In this document: positions 25,739-38,631 of the stretch, piece by piece
Numbering within the stretch: position 1 is the stretch's first letter
Layout of the letters: every line of letters starts with the position of its first letter
NCBI RefSeq assembly: GCF_027942865.1
Contig: NC_134524.1
Span: forward strand, 8,481,536-8,545,535
Direction of reading: 5' to 3'
Origin: Odontesthes bonariensis
Lineage: Eukaryota > Chordata > Actinopteri > Atheriniformes > Atherinopsidae
Length of the DNA: 64,000 bases
Made by a program: the position numbers and the translations under genes
The notes under the pieces: generated by a model
What the model was told of the DNA's origin: nothing
The model's input: the letters and a program-made list of their open reading frames with translations, nothing else
The model's database searches: none

Positions 25739-28700
25739 CGTTGGTGCACACTCCACCGCTACTCACCGCCGCAGATCAGCCGAAACGTACACTTTAACTC
25801 CATTCCAGCAGTGCACGAAGTCCCCGCGAATGCGTTTCGGTCCGAATGTCCATTTTTGGTGAGAAAGACGCGCGAGTCGACACAAGCTGGTGGCTTTTTA
25901 GGGGGAGCAAGATAGGCTACAATCAAATACAGTTTGATTTGATATCGATATTTGATGACTTAAAGCAAGCAAACATCCGATCCTTCTTGCTCGCGGATCA
26001 TATAGTCACCATCCTCCGTGTGTGCAGATCGACTCCAAATACAAGAAAACTGCAACTTGCGCACATCAACTGTTGCATCCTTCTCCTTGTGATTCGTTGA
26101 CTCAGCGCTCTTGTCTTCCCTTTAAACGGCGCGCTGGGGGGTCAGTCTATTAGGCAGACGGAGCACACGCGAGAGTAAAATCACACACGCGTAAACACAC
26201 ACACACACAGTGCTGGGGGGTGAGATTTGCGGGCGCTGATGTTGTGATACCACCTGGCATCCGCTGTAAAAACCAACGCGGTGCGCGTAAAGAAGGCACT
26301 AAGGGCGCACCGGAGCTTCCGCCGCCTGTCAAAGCGCTTCCATCAACTGACATGCCCTCCACAACCGTGTGTGCCACTCATGTGTGCAACAGTACCGCCT
26401 GTCACCACACGGTGGCTGTGAAGGTTAAGGTGCACAACGCTGCACACGAGTTTTTAATTCCACTGCGCTCAACAGGTGAGTCCAGGAGCGTTTCTGTTAC
26501 AGTTTCTGTTAACAAAGAAGTCATCAATAAAAAAAAAGCAGTTTAACGAACACAATGCATTAAAGTGTAGGAATGTTTTCTTTTGTGCTTTAGATGCACA
26601 ATTACAACTTTAGGAAGCAAGTTCAAACAGGAAAACATTTAAAGTCCAGAGAGAGATGTAAGATCTTTAAGGTACTATTTATTCTGGTGAAATGAATTAC
26701 TGCCAAAAGGAGCAACATTATCCCCTGAGTCCAAACTTTTACTTTTTCAACGAAGGATATTACCAGAATTTGAATTTACACTGGATAAATTGCAGTCGAT
26801 CAATTTTACAGTATCAGTTTGCTCTGTTTTAAAGGAACTAATAAGGATATTGCTCCATTTCATGGCTAATGTGTAAAAACACCTCAAAGATGTTACTTAT
26901 CCATCAAAAAATGTGATGGCCTCACCTGGGTTTTAGGCTAAATCTGCCCCATAACTCTGTTTCTACTCTTGAAGTTGTGACAGATGCCACTTGGCCACAG
27001 ATTATGATTCACGACAAGTATATCGTACTTTAACCAGTAAATTATGGCATTTATTTCCATGTGTTGGCAAAATCTATACTGGGAATCTCCAGTAGACAAG
27101 TTCTATAACTTCATTGTAGCCTTAAAGGAAAACCTGGCGTTAGTGTGCCCTCTGTAGGTCAAATGTGGCTTCATTGTTGCTGTAGTTCTGGCTTCAGAAG
27201 ATGAAAAATGGACAGCTATACACACACACATCTCTGTAAGTTGCAGGGTGACATAATTTATTCAGAGAAGTCAAACACACCAAGAGAGTAAAACACAGTA
27301 AATGTTTTCAAGAGTGGATGACAACAGGGAGCCCACAGATCATCTGTGAAACCAACATCTGGCTCTCATGCCGGCTTCTTTTCTCGTCTTTTTTTCTGTT
27401 CTGACACAGCAAACGACAAAAATTCTAGCAGCTACCTTTTTTTCGTGTCCAAAACCATCAAACGTTTGGCTAAAGTCATGCGAAAACCTTGTGAATCTAT
27501 TTTTTGGTGATTGCTCACGTTTCATTTTGAGGCTCGAAGGATTTAATGACCCCACAAAGCCCTTAAAAACGCTGATGAAGTCTAAATTGCTGCGGCGTGC
27601 CCCAAGAGTCGACTTTTGGATGCACAAGGTTTTCAGTCTCCTTTATTTTAAGACAAAACCATTAGAATCGTGCTTTTTCTGGCAGAAAACATCAGTGGCT
27701 CCACATGGCATTTGAACAACATATAACATATACACACACCAAGGTCCTTTTAGAACAGAAAGGAAAACACATCAGCATAAACATCTCGTCTACTTACGCC
27801 GACAGTTACACTGTGTAGTAATTCCAGACACGTCCAGCACGCTAAAGTCCAAATAAACACGATTGTTTTTGCTGCTGCTGTGTTTTCTATGCAAGGTCGC
27901 ACCTCAGATTTATTGCAGCTGCATTCGACAGGAACCGGAGCTGAACTTTGATTTTGAAATAGTTTGATGAAGCCAAGTTGCAAACAGAGTTACAACTTGT
28001 ATGATTTATGGCTCTTAACTCTCATGTTTTGATGTGAAGCAGCAGACAAGAGCAGACACAAATATCTCCTCATGTTTCCTTGGACTCGATTGATGTTTGG
28101 GGCATGCGTGATTTTTCAAGGTCAGTGAAATGCACCTATCCACATCGACGATGGAGAGGTTTCAACGGTGAAATAAGTAAATAAATTCTTCAGTGAATTG
28201 TCTTGCAAACAAAGTATGAACATACTTTGCCAACTGTAAATATCACAAAGAAGGGTCAGTGGTTTTTCCTTGTTTGGAGAGGGAGAAATTAAATCAAATA
28301 TAATCCATAACTCAGCCTGTTTTCATTAAACTCTGGGAATTGATACAAAAAAGATAAGAGTGACTGACCATAGAACAGAGATGCAAACCGTAATCATGCC
28401 ACTTCCACTTCAGCGTGGCGGGTTCAAGGTTGTAAACTGAGCCTACTGGAGGATTTTCTTATAGTTTTCAAATTCCACTAAATTGACGGATTTTGTTTTT
28501 ATCTAAACTTCATCCGATTCTCTAAAACCTGCCCCACATGTTTGGCTGCATGGAGGGAGGTTTTAGGTCCAGTCCAACCCATTCCTTTAGTGCACACCAT
28601 ATGCGGTACGAAGTAAACAGTGCAAAAAAAATAATAATTTTACGCCTGACGACAGCAGCATTTCATGGGGGAAAAATAGGAGTGACTGACTCTTTGGTTG

Positions 28701-30976
28701 CCGTTGTCATAATTTGCAATACATTCAAAGAGAATACATACCGAAAATTCAATTTCTTCTAACAGTCAGAGTGAAATTCATGTCTTGGCTTTACAATGCA
28801 CGAGATGGCATCTGTGCAATAAAATTAAAAAACAAACTATAATAAAAATATTGCTAAAAATATTCATTCAATTTATGGATTACTTATTTTACACTTTGTA
28901 TTACATACACATGTTTACACCTTGTGCTGTTCGGTCTAAACCAGTTATCACAACAACCAAACCTCTCACAAGGAAAGAAAACAACAAAAAAAAAAATACA
29001 ATTTAAGTGCGCAGGTGTGGAATTAACATGCACAGTCCATGATAAACTTTTTCAAAAGTATTGCATAGGCCCCCTTCCAAATCTTAAAACTGCATCGATT
29101 GTCAAATTTCTTAACTCTGAAGAGGTGCTCATAAGAGCTCTAAATCGTCTGCATCTACACAAATGCCATCATTCGCAGAGTAAAGGCCTCCATGTGCTAA
29201 TGTTAACAGGAAACAGCGGGCTGGTTGATTTGGTTTACAACAGACATATTGAGGGCGTAATTAATTTTCTTTTAGAAAAAGGAATTAGTGATTGAGCATG
29301 GTTGTTTGAGTAAATAGAGTTTCTGAATCCTGGAAGGAGTTTTTCAAACGATGCCAATCAAAGCCAATCGAAATATCTGAGAACAGGATAAAGATTTTTA
29401 TACATATAAATATTGTAGAAGTTTGTATCCTCAGTTTTTTTTCGGCTTTTAACCATCAGAAACTAGCGTAAAAGTGTAACAGATGGATTAAACTGTTTAT
29501 CTGCCCCAAGCTACAATCATTAGCATGTTTGGCTAACTAGCTTAGCACAAGTAAGATCCATTTGTTTAAAAATTAGCCATAAAAATACCCTTTCAGGTCA
29601 TAAAAAAGACTTTACACCAAGCGAGAACCAAATTCGTTAGTTTAGAGATACATTTAGTTGCATTCCTGCTCTGTAATGAATGTGAAAAAGTTCCTAACAC
29701 AGCAACGCTAGCCAACATTACCAAAATTAGCATACCATAAAAGATGTTACACTCTCTTATCTAAGTGACATGCTGTTCTAAAATACATTGAAATCTATTA
29801 ATTAAACCTGTGCTTTATTCACACAACTTAATTTTAATACTATGGCATAGTATTATACTACAGTGCTATATTATTGCATAATATTGAAAACAATTGAGAG
29901 TAACACCAACTGCTGTTGACAAAGCTTTGACTGACTCATGGAATTAGAGTTTATTACCACTGTTAAACTAAAGCTAAAGTCGGAATGGTCAACTTTTAAA
30001 AAGTCTATTTTGTTCAACTTGCTTCAAAGTTTAAACAATGCTGATGAAGCCTAACAATGTCAGGAAAATCTCTCAGAATTTTGAAGTAAACCTGAGTGCA
30101 TTTGTCAGCTGGGATGGAGTATTTCCAACCTTACCAACCAACTAAGAAAACGTCAGGTATGGTGTCTTCTTCAAGAAGGCAGCTTACGCAGTAAATGCTA
30201 AATCTTTTTATCCCTACAGCTCCTTCAGTTGGGTTAACTACATTTCTGCTGAGGAGCTTTTGTTATTTATAGATTAATCACAAATAAAACCTGGAAGCAG
30301 CCATGATTTCACCCACTTTGTGCATAGTAATATAACTCAAGTTCTGAGGTCCCACTTCTAAGTTATATGACCAGAAATGACTGGTCCGTTGGATCTGAAG
30401 AGGGGAAAAAGTAACCGCTGAGATGAGGTTAGCTGCTACGAGTAAAGCTATAGATGGAGGACAACCTAGAAAACATAATGGTTTCGATGTTTCAAATAAA
30501 AAATGAAAGGATAAGAGTTTATATGAAGAAAGGGACTGATGGTGGTGGTTTGTTTCTATCATATGCATGGATCACCTGTGGATGGCAGCTGGGAAAGCCT
30601 CCAGCCCCTGAGCAACTCTGGATAGGATAAACCATGTGTGGGAAATGAAATAATACAGTAAATATTCATATTATTTGTATATTATTTGTGTAGTTTCTCT
30701 TCCTGACAGAAGGGGGAGACAAATGTTCCACACTAAAATAAAAAAAAACTTCCTGCTGTTTTTTCTAATCTGTTACATATGCTAGAATGGCTTTATGTCT
30801 AAAACTTAATAACCACTCAGGCTAAAAGTTTAGCAGATAGGTAGTCATTTTAAAAACCAGCATGATAATTGTAATCATTGAGTTTTGGAAAGGAGCCGGT
30901 GAGTGCTACTCTGTCCCTGCACTGTGAGCTGACCTCGTGGGGGCAAAAGCTGCGAGGCCACGATGATCACGCTGGA
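25739..30976. other. region between sat2 and tnfsf12
   Basis: It contains the tnfsf12 upstream region (GC-rich to about 26450, with a CA repeat near 26190-26208) and the 3' flank of sat2. Short open frames on both strands, including a 108-codon one at 26220-26546 and one at 27750-27983, match nothing I recognise and lack paired splice sites. A run of AT-rich, TTAGC-bearing sequence lies near 29520-29560. No RNA gene seen. Confidence 0.5.
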
Positions 30977-33900
30977 TTAAGGTTGTGCCAGGTGCTCCAT
31001 TGCTTCTCCCTCACAGCGCATGCAGTGATAGCCCATCGAGGCGGTGACATCGAAGCAGCCCTGGCTGAGGTAAAAATCCAGAGATGACTTGTTCCAGTCC
31101 AGAACGGTGAAGTTGAGCTGGTTGCAGCCAGCAGCGAGCCCCAGCTGCACAAACACCAATAGGAGGGAAGTGTACATGAGACACGTGAGACAATAACTAC
31201 AATAACCTCTTAGTTATTGTAATATTTTGAATTTTTTTAGGGCTGGGCAACGATTAAAATTTTTAATCTAATTAATCACATGATTTCCCTGATTAATCAC
31301 GATTAATTGCATTTGTACGCAAAATCCAAAAATGAATCCAAAAGTAGTGTATAGCTTTTAGCATTTAGTTTTATTTTAAATGTGCTGCCATATGAATGAA
31401 AGTGCCATAACATTTGTTGTGCAAACACACTTTTAACATCAGCATCTTTCTGTAGTTTTTATGTAGAAGCCTCGCTCCACTGTCTGTTTCCTTGAATGAC
31501 TTGCTGCTATCAGTTGTGTGTTTTGCCTTTAAGTGATATTTTAGACTGGAACTACTACGCTGAGAAGACAATTCAACTTGGCAGTGTTTACAGATGACTT
31601 TGGTTCTGTCGACTCCGCCGTCTGGAAGAACTTTAAAATGAAAACGGCCGAGTAAAAGTTCCGTACCCTTCTCCATGTTTGGTGGATCCGCCGATTACTT
31701 TCTTTTCCGGTTCCTCAGCAGACAGCAACAGATTTTTACAAAATAAAAGCCTGTGAGCAACAGACTTTTACAATAATAAAATAAATAAAAAAAAAAAAAA
31801 ACTGCGTTAATGCGCAATAAAATATTTATCGGCGTTAAATAATTAACGAGTTAATGCCATAATAACGAGTTAACTCGCCCAACCCTAGAAGTTTTAGTTA
31901 AAGACTGAGCATCCACGGTACATTTCTCACCTCTTACGGTTAAACAATGCTTTGATGTTACTCACCTGTGCAACCTTGCTCATAAGTGCTTTGCCAATGC
32001 TCTTCCCTGAAAAGAAAGATTTCATGAATAACTTGAGATCTCTTGCACGTACAGTTGCATAAAGAGCATGTACTATACCTCGGTACTCTGGCATCACGTA
32101 CAAGTCCTCCATATAAACGGCTTTGCCCGTCCACGAGCTGTAGGAGAAGAAGTAAAGTGCGTAGCCGATCTTCGTATGGCCTGAAAATAAAAAGAGAAAT
32201 TTCCTTTCCTGTAAGAGTTAAGACTCCGTACCTTAATCACAGCTGTTTTGGAACGCTGTGACGCAATGATTTGCAAATAGCAGAAACCTCTTTTTTTCCT
32301 CACAATCGAACACAGAAAGCATATAAAACGCTGAAAGTGACACATTTTACTGTCTGAACTTGAATTTGATGGCAGCAAACGCGTCTCAAAATTGTTGGGA
32401 CAGGGTTGAGTTTCCCACTGTGTAGCATGCCCGCTTCTTTTAATAACTGTAAACATCTGGGAACTCATGAGACCAGTTTCTGGACCTTTGGGAGAGGAAT
32501 GTCGTCTTATTCTGGTCGTATTTAATTTGTCTACTCATTTTGTCTTCATGCTGTGTGCCATAGCTTTCTAGCACACAGCATCAGCCTGTTCCCTGCACTT
32601 TGTTTGCCTGTCTGATTATTTTTTTTAACCCCAAACCTTGTTTTTACAAGTAAAAAAAAACATTTTTTATTTGGCCTCTTAGGACCCTGAAATGTATGGG
32701 GTTGCTTCTCTATCTTCATTATGCAATCAGTTTGCAACCTAGAAAAAAATCTACATATACTGCACCAAATCTACTCTTTTTTTAAGAGTAGATTTCTTTT
32801 TTTTATCTACTAAAAATGTGTTCAGATGGATCTGTAAAATGTACATCAGAAAAAGCACAATTAACACTATTGATAGACCAAAAGCTACAAGTGGATGACA
32901 AGCTAAAAGCTGACAAAATATTTCGTAACCGTAGGTCCTGCTCTCAGGTTTCAGCTCTACTGGAAGCAAGACTTTTGAATTTGAAAACAAAACCTGGATT
33001 CAGACTTTTTTGCCTAAAAAGACACAAAAATAACTCCTCTAAACTCACATATCCATATAGACACTCCCTAGTACAGAGTTGGCTATCTGAAGCCAGTGAA
33101 TGGTGGTTGACTGTATGGAAAAAGGTCCGTATCATGGAAGAAAGAGGCCCAGCTGGGCAGCAGAGCACAAGTTAATGACTTCATTACTGCACACAGAGGA
33201 AAAGCGGTACATTAACCTTGTTATGCAAGAGGTGTGTAAGGAGAGAAGCCACATCAGCAGCATGCTGTTACATAAGGGAGCAGCACTAATACAACACTGT
33301 GGAGAATTTAGCTGCTAAAAGCTCAATGATTCCCAAAGAAGGAGCTAAATAAATAGGACTTAAACTCATCAGATGACCAAATGATGACTTTAACCATGTA
33401 CTGATATTACTCTGTGTATCCTAAAGTGCTTTTGTTCTTCGTAACGTTACCGGTTAAGTCACCTATTGAGGTATTAAATTTTTATGCACAGTGGAGTCTT
33501 GTGCAGTCACAGCTTCTGTCACCTTCACAGAGCAGAGAAGGCAGATTAAGACGAGACAAAGTCCACTAATGTTCAACAACAAGAGTTTAACAAGTGTTGG
33601 AAATGAAGACAAATGGATTTGTGGACTCAACGAGCACTCGTCTGGCCTCATATCACTTCTGATCCCACCTCTAAGGAGATTAAAACTGTCTAAAAGCATT
33701 TTTGAACAGCTATTTCTAAGAAGCACAAAGATGTAAGTTTCTCTGCTCTTGCCATCACAAAGCTTGCATGGCTTGTTTTTGTTCTGAGTTACTCCGGTGA
33801 GATGGAGATCCTTCACAATTAGAAATCTTTTAGTCATCTGGAAGGGACGAAACAGGATTACAGTCCAAGTGTCGACCAGGAAAACGGTTTAAAACTCTCA

Positions 33901-36900
33901 GCTTAGTTGAGGTGATTTAGACGTGACACAAACAAATAACCTCGCAGTCTACAGAGGTGGAAAAAAATGGAGGCAGACTAAGAATAACTATCACATTTAT
34001 GATCTTTTAATCTTAATTTTTGTAAAGAAATCTCTTTCTGTTTGTATTACTCCAAATGCATGTGTGAAATGTGCAAATATTAAGTGCTTATTTCCGCCTT
34101 TAGCATGAGCTGAACTACATCCTCTGTGTCTGCAGGGTATGAATCGGTACGTAAACCATGAGGAGGGACAGGAAACTACGTCACGGGACGTTAATGACTT
34201 GTCTGCAGACGAGCATCTGTTTACACACTAAACGTTTTTACCATAATATAAACTAAACAAGACTGTAGCAGGTGCAGACCCGAGTGGAGCTTCCCTTACT
34301 GACAGAAACTGAAAAAGCAAACAAGCAACCATTGAAGAAAAGTGGAGGAAGTTACAGGAATCTCACTCACCATCTTTGGATCTGTGCTGTTCTGGCACCT
34401 CGGCGATGATCCCGTGAAAAAACGGGTTCTTGGAAAAACCATCTTGCTCCAAGTCTGAAATTAAGGAACAAGTTAAATAAAGTTTTAAAAATGACTGCTC
34501 TGATGATATTGTGACAGTTAGAAGCTTACGTATTAAACTGTTTAAATAATGTTTTACATTTTACATAATAAAGAGTGAAGCGGGATTTTAAACCAAGTGA
34601 AAAAACAAAAAGTTGCACACAAAGTTTCATGATAACTACTTTAGTTTTACAGTAGTTACAATAGTTTGAATGATAATAACACATTTTATTAATAACGCAC
34701 TCTACATTTACAACAACATCTCAAAGTGCTAAATGGTGAGTTTAGCTAAATAATAGTTTAAGAAACGATTCTGATAATTTAGACTTCTGGTTGGACGTGC
34801 CACCTCCTCCTAACGCCAAAGACTCCAGAGGTCTGGCTGAATAGTCAAAGATCTACCTGTCCTCGTCCTTTTTTGTCCTCGACCTCGATTAAAAGCGCCA
34901 AGAGGTTAAGGTGGAACCAACTAAACTAAGCTGTGATGTGGATCTGCAGCATCGAAACTACGAATGTTGGAAATAAATATTCTACAAAAAGTGCCGTATG
35001 TATGTCATTAATACAGGATATTACTTTATCTAAAGTTTGCAACTGAAAAAGAAAACAAAAACGTATTGAGTGAAATATTGTGTTGAAACAGGCTGCTCAC
35101 GCTTATCTTCGTGTCCTCGTGTTTATTCACATAAATCACAGTTTAATCAACAGGATCAAAATAATTGAGTGTCACGATAAAAGTTTTGATAGCGAGCAAT
35201 TGTGGGACAGAATTCTCCCCTTTCTATTAAAAGATCAGTCTGCTAACCCATAAGATATCTTTCAGCCAAGCCCTTTTTTCCAAAGGGAAAATATGTTCTT
35301 TTCTTTTAAACGTAGCAGTCTGTTCTTGACCAAAGTTTATCTTAAAAAGAAAAACAAAGATAAGCCGAACATGAAAAAAAGTTGATAGGGAGCAGAGCAT
35401 TTCACTGATTATGTTCAAACCAACTGATGTTAGAAGCACACAATCATTTACGCACAGTAACTCCGCATGAATCATTTTCATAACAGACTGGCAGCATGGG
35501 GGATGAATCAACTACCGTCAGAACTGTTGAGGCCTTAAAGGCGTCAGATTGAATCCCACACATGCATCTGGCTCTTAGAATATTATCAAATATTAATAAT
35601 ATCGTTTTCAGTGATGAACAGGTGCCCCTGTGTCCTAGTCCTATTTATAGTATACTATAATCACTGAAGGTGAAATTAGAAATCCTTCGCTGAAATGTGT
35701 TCGTGTTTGCTGTTTAGTTAAAATATATTAAATTCTCCTTTTTAAACTGCTGGAAACACAGTTTAGGCTGTTTCTGTTCTATATTCAGAGAGCATTTTTG
35801 GCCGCGACTCGGCACGTTTCAGTTGATTTTCAGACTCTATTGTTTCAGACTCTATTGTATCACAGGGCCAAACAAATCTCGCATAGGATTAATGACCAGG
35901 GCTCTCAAGTTTTCAAGTTTGCTTGGAGTGAGATTCGGGCGGGGCAGGGGCCGGGCCGTGTGCGTGGGGGAGGGTTTCTTTCGGGGTTTCTTTCGTTTTT
36001 TTTTTGGAGGGGGGGGGGGGGCTGGTCCCTTGCAGTATTCCATCGCCATAAACTAGCTAAAGAACAATTGTTTTATTTATACCAAAATCACAAATCTTCA
36101 CTTTTACACTAAATTCTGCTATATTTTAAAATAAATTGTTTTAGGTATGCAAAGTCTTAACAAACAAAATTTTTTTATGAGTGTTGTTGTAAGTGTTTGT
36201 GGCAGATTTTGATGCTTGATGACTGATATTGGGGGCTCCCATTTAAAGCACTGTGGCTCAATGTCAGCCATTTTCACAGTCATGATGGATGACAGAGTTC
36301 CATTCAGAGCCAACGTGTTCCTGGTCTTGGTTTCATTAAGCCCCACCATGGAAAAAACCCTTTCTGCCAGTGGCGGTTGGTCAATAGAGGGCGCTAGAGC
36401 GCCGCCCCTCCCGTGAATCAACCATAACAAATATGAAATTAATTATACATTTGTACATTGCGTTTTTACTCGTGCAGTGGTGTGATAGACTCTGCTGTAG
36501 GCTACATGCCACTGCCAGCAACCATTAAATGCTTTCGACTTTAATCTAGGCTTGCTATTTGCTATTGGATATAAAGCCCTCCTCCAGGTGGTCGCCGGTA
36601 ACACTGGAGTCTATGAGAGCTAGCAAACTTTTTTACCGCGAACAAGCAGAGGCAGCTTTTCATTGGCGCATGAAAATTTGATTCTAGTTCGCATCTCTGT
36701 GCGCCCAGACCAATGGCAGAGTTTTCCATATTTTTAATCTTAACGTGATTGGACAATTCATCGAATCAATCACGTCCATCAAGCACGCATCCGAGGAAGC
36801 GCCGGGCTGTCGGGGAAGAAGACCACAGACAGTAGGATTGCTGCAGAGGTGAGTCTCTGATGTAGAAATTAGTTGTTGTCCATTTTTCAATGCAGTCAAG

Positions 36901-38631
36901 TCAAGTCAGCTTTATTTATATAGCACATTTAAAAACATCAGAATTGATCCAGTCTTCTATATTAGTCCTCAAAACATTAGACACACCTACCTTTTAATGT
37001 GGTCTTTGTTTTTCCTGAATATTTGTACATTTTGCAATAGAATAGGAAATTCAGAACCATCATCCCTCCCTACCATTATGTTGTGGTTATGGTATAACAT
37101 GTGATCTATTCTAATTACAGTAGCCTATATTTCTTTATCTATTCTGTCCCAAAACTCTTTATTTAATGTCAACAATATCCAAAGTATCTCTCTAATTGTA
37201 TTAATCCTTGAACAATGGTCTAGTTTAGGTGGTTTTTAGAATTTGTGTGTTGTGTTCTGATTGTGAGGTGCTATTTGACCCGTCACGCGCAACTGGGCCC
37301 CCCCAACAAATTGAATCACCAGCCGCCACTGCTTTCTGCATAAGCATTTCAGTGTGGCAGAACCAGTTTGGCAATTGTAGATAGCCTTGGGAACCTGCTC
37401 ATACCAGTCACCTTTGAAAAGAATTAACCACGGAAGCCTTATTACACTCCTACATATTTTTCATTTTTCATTAAGTTGCTCATGTTAAAGGGTGTGTGCT
37501 GAATATTTAGGCCTACTACTCCAACGAACACTTTAACCGGCAGGTATTGGTCTTTTACAAAGAGTAGGAAAACTATAGTAACTAACAAAAGATTCAAATA
37601 AATGAAGATATGACCTGCGTGTGTCTCACGCTCATTGCGCGAGACTTGAGAACCCTGTTAATGACAATAGATGTAACACATTTTCATAGCGACAATAAGA
37701 ATACTTTGCCGATGGTTTATTTACTTCCGCGATGTTTTTGATCAGGCACCTATGCGGGCACCTATTCTCCTGAAACAGCAGTACCCAGCATGGGAATCTA
37801 ACCGGTCGATTTAACCGGTAAGATTTCTCATTATGTGGGTGGGATTTCTATCTTTTTTCCCCGCTTTGCTTGCATTAAAATAAATATTCCACTTGTTTCG
37901 ACTCTTTCTTGTTGTCTCCACAATTTTAGTAAACAATCTGACCACAATATCCATCCCAGTGGCTTTTTATCGTAACAAAATCAAGAGAAAGAGGGTGAAA
38001 GTGTTCGATGCCATCAATTTCATGCAAACAGCCGAATGCTTTGAATGATGGGGCTGAAAGCTCCATGAAAAGTGCTTTGCCCACCACTTCTCCAAGGCCA
38101 AGAGAGTGAACTTTGAACATCCACCTCACCTGGATTTTGTCTCGTTTCTTTTAAATGGAAGCAGGGCAGAGAATTAAAAACAAACAAAAAAAAAAACACA
38201 CCTTTCTGAGTGATTTTCACGTGCTCAGTCACTTTCTCGTATTCTGCCAGTTCCTGTGGGGGAAAATACAAATAAAGTCAACTGCTGTCACTCTTACGAA
38301 CTTCTCAACACAAATCCTTCACCTGCGGTCATCATGCAAGTCAGAGTCAGACTATTACCCTGCACGAGCAGGTTTTGAGTGACACAAACCGCTGCATGCA
38401 CACCTGGTGCACGCGCTTCAACGCAAAGCACTCAGGCCAATTATAATATAAACAATTTAATCACAGCAGCGTTGTATTAATGTACAGATTTCGTGACGTA
38501 TGCATGAGTCATTGCAGGCTGCGTCCCTCTGGGGGTCATCCACAGCCGGTCTGCACGTGTCTGCTCACCACGATCATCCGCGCGATGTCCTTGCAGTCCT
38601 CCACGTTTGTTGCTCGGATGGAGAAGTCCAT
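30977..38631 (-). CDS. sat2: sat2, diamine (thialysine) N-acetyltransferase, 6 exons, 169 aa
   Basis: GNAT-fold cytosolic enzyme that moves acetyl from acetyl-CoA to polyamines or thialysine. Exons (minus): 38631-38569, 38253-38202, 34454-34371, 32180-32079, 32006-31966, 31144-30977; introns are GT..AG with matching phases. The ATG at 38631 gives MDFSIRATNVEDCKDIARMI, aligned to the SAT family start; 169 residues versus 170 in human SAT2. Landmarks: ELAEYEKV (22-29), DGFSKNPFFHGIIAE (43-57), VYMEDLYVMPEYRG (88-101) with E91 matching the catalytic Glu, and SSLDFYLSQG with Y139 matching the catalytic Tyr of SAT1. The acetyl-CoA loop R-x-x-G-x-G reads R100-G-K-S-I-G105, so the usual middle Gly is Ser103. 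Intron 2 holds nested hAT elements; intron 5 holds a BED-finger hAT. Adjacent tnfsf12 matches mammalian TP53-region synteny. Confidence 0.95.
31238..31887 (-). mobile_element. non-autonomous BED-finger hAT, copy 2, in sat2 intron 5
   Basis: 650 bp between TAGGGCTGGGC and GCCCAACCCTA, orientation opposite to copies 1, 3 and 4 but the same as sat2. Flanking octamers aatttttt / gaagtttt agree at 5 of 8. It fills most of the 821-bp intron between sat2 exons 6 and 5. The reading frame lies at 31371-31676. Confidence 0.85.
31371..31676 (-). CDS. BED zinc-finger fragment of hAT transposase, copy 2 (101 aa)
   Basis: An intact 101-codon frame that differs from copy 1 by His11 to Arg. The C-K-H-C and H-x-x-x-K-H zinc ligands are kept. 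It lies in the sense direction of sat2, inside its last intron, so it is transcribed with the sat2 pre-mRNA but normally removed by splicing. No catalytic part is present. Confidence 0.65.
   Translation of the reverse strand: MEKGTELLLGRFHFKVLPDGGVDRTKVICKHCQVELSSQRSSSSLKYHLKAKHTTDSSKSFKETDSGARLLHKNYRKMLMLKVCLHNKCYGTFIHMAAHLK
36180..37430 (-). pseudogene. hAT transposase C-terminal fragment, split by a nested transposon
   Basis: Minus-strand translation from about 36359 to 36180 reads AERVFSMVGLNETKTRN, then LSSIMTVKMADIEP and CFKWEPP. This fits the C-terminal dimerisation region of hAT transposases, where [C/A]ER.FS....TKTRN is typical. Just upstream on the minus strand, beyond the inserted element (about 37340-37430), the frame resumes as FKGDWYEQVPK-like sequence and then shifts frame before the junction. 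The N-terminus and catalytic core are missing, so this is a relic. Confidence 0.65.
36368..37331. mobile_element. nested non-autonomous hAT, 964 bp, perfect 8-bp duplication
   Basis: Starts CAGTGGCGGTTGGTCAATAG and ends CACCAGCCGCCACTG. CTTTCTGC is repeated exactly at 36360-36367 and 37332-37339. The duplicated octamer comes from the older transposase fragment, so this insertion is the younger one. The interior holds no transposase I recognise; a teleost dispersed motif (CAAGTCAGCTTTATTTATAT) begins near 36900. Confidence 0.9.

Larger units (their letters stand above)
35897..37657 (-). mobile_element. hAT element with perfect 8-bp duplication, in sat2 intron 2
   Basis: Ends CAGGGCTCTCAAGT and ACTTGAGAACCCTG are inverted copies. 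TTAATGAC stands directly outside both (35889-35896 and 37658-37665), a perfect hAT-type duplication. Without the nested element (36368-37331 plus its 8-bp duplication) the element is about 789 bp and carries only the C-terminal end of a hAT transposase on the minus strand. It is an internally deleted, non-autonomous copy. Confidence 0.88.

Noticed and set aside
25739..25756. Longer tnfsf12 N-terminus starting six codons earlier
   Set aside because: That codon is GTG, not ATG; the first ATG is at 25738 and gives a normal type II start.
26220..26546. 108-codon plus-strand frame upstream of tnfsf12
   Set aside because: No homology recognised, no splice partners; GC-rich promoter-side sequence often gives such frames by chance.
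27368..27983. Possible tnfsf13-like exon beside tnfsf12
   Set aside because: I looked for a TNF-domain pattern on both strands here and found none.
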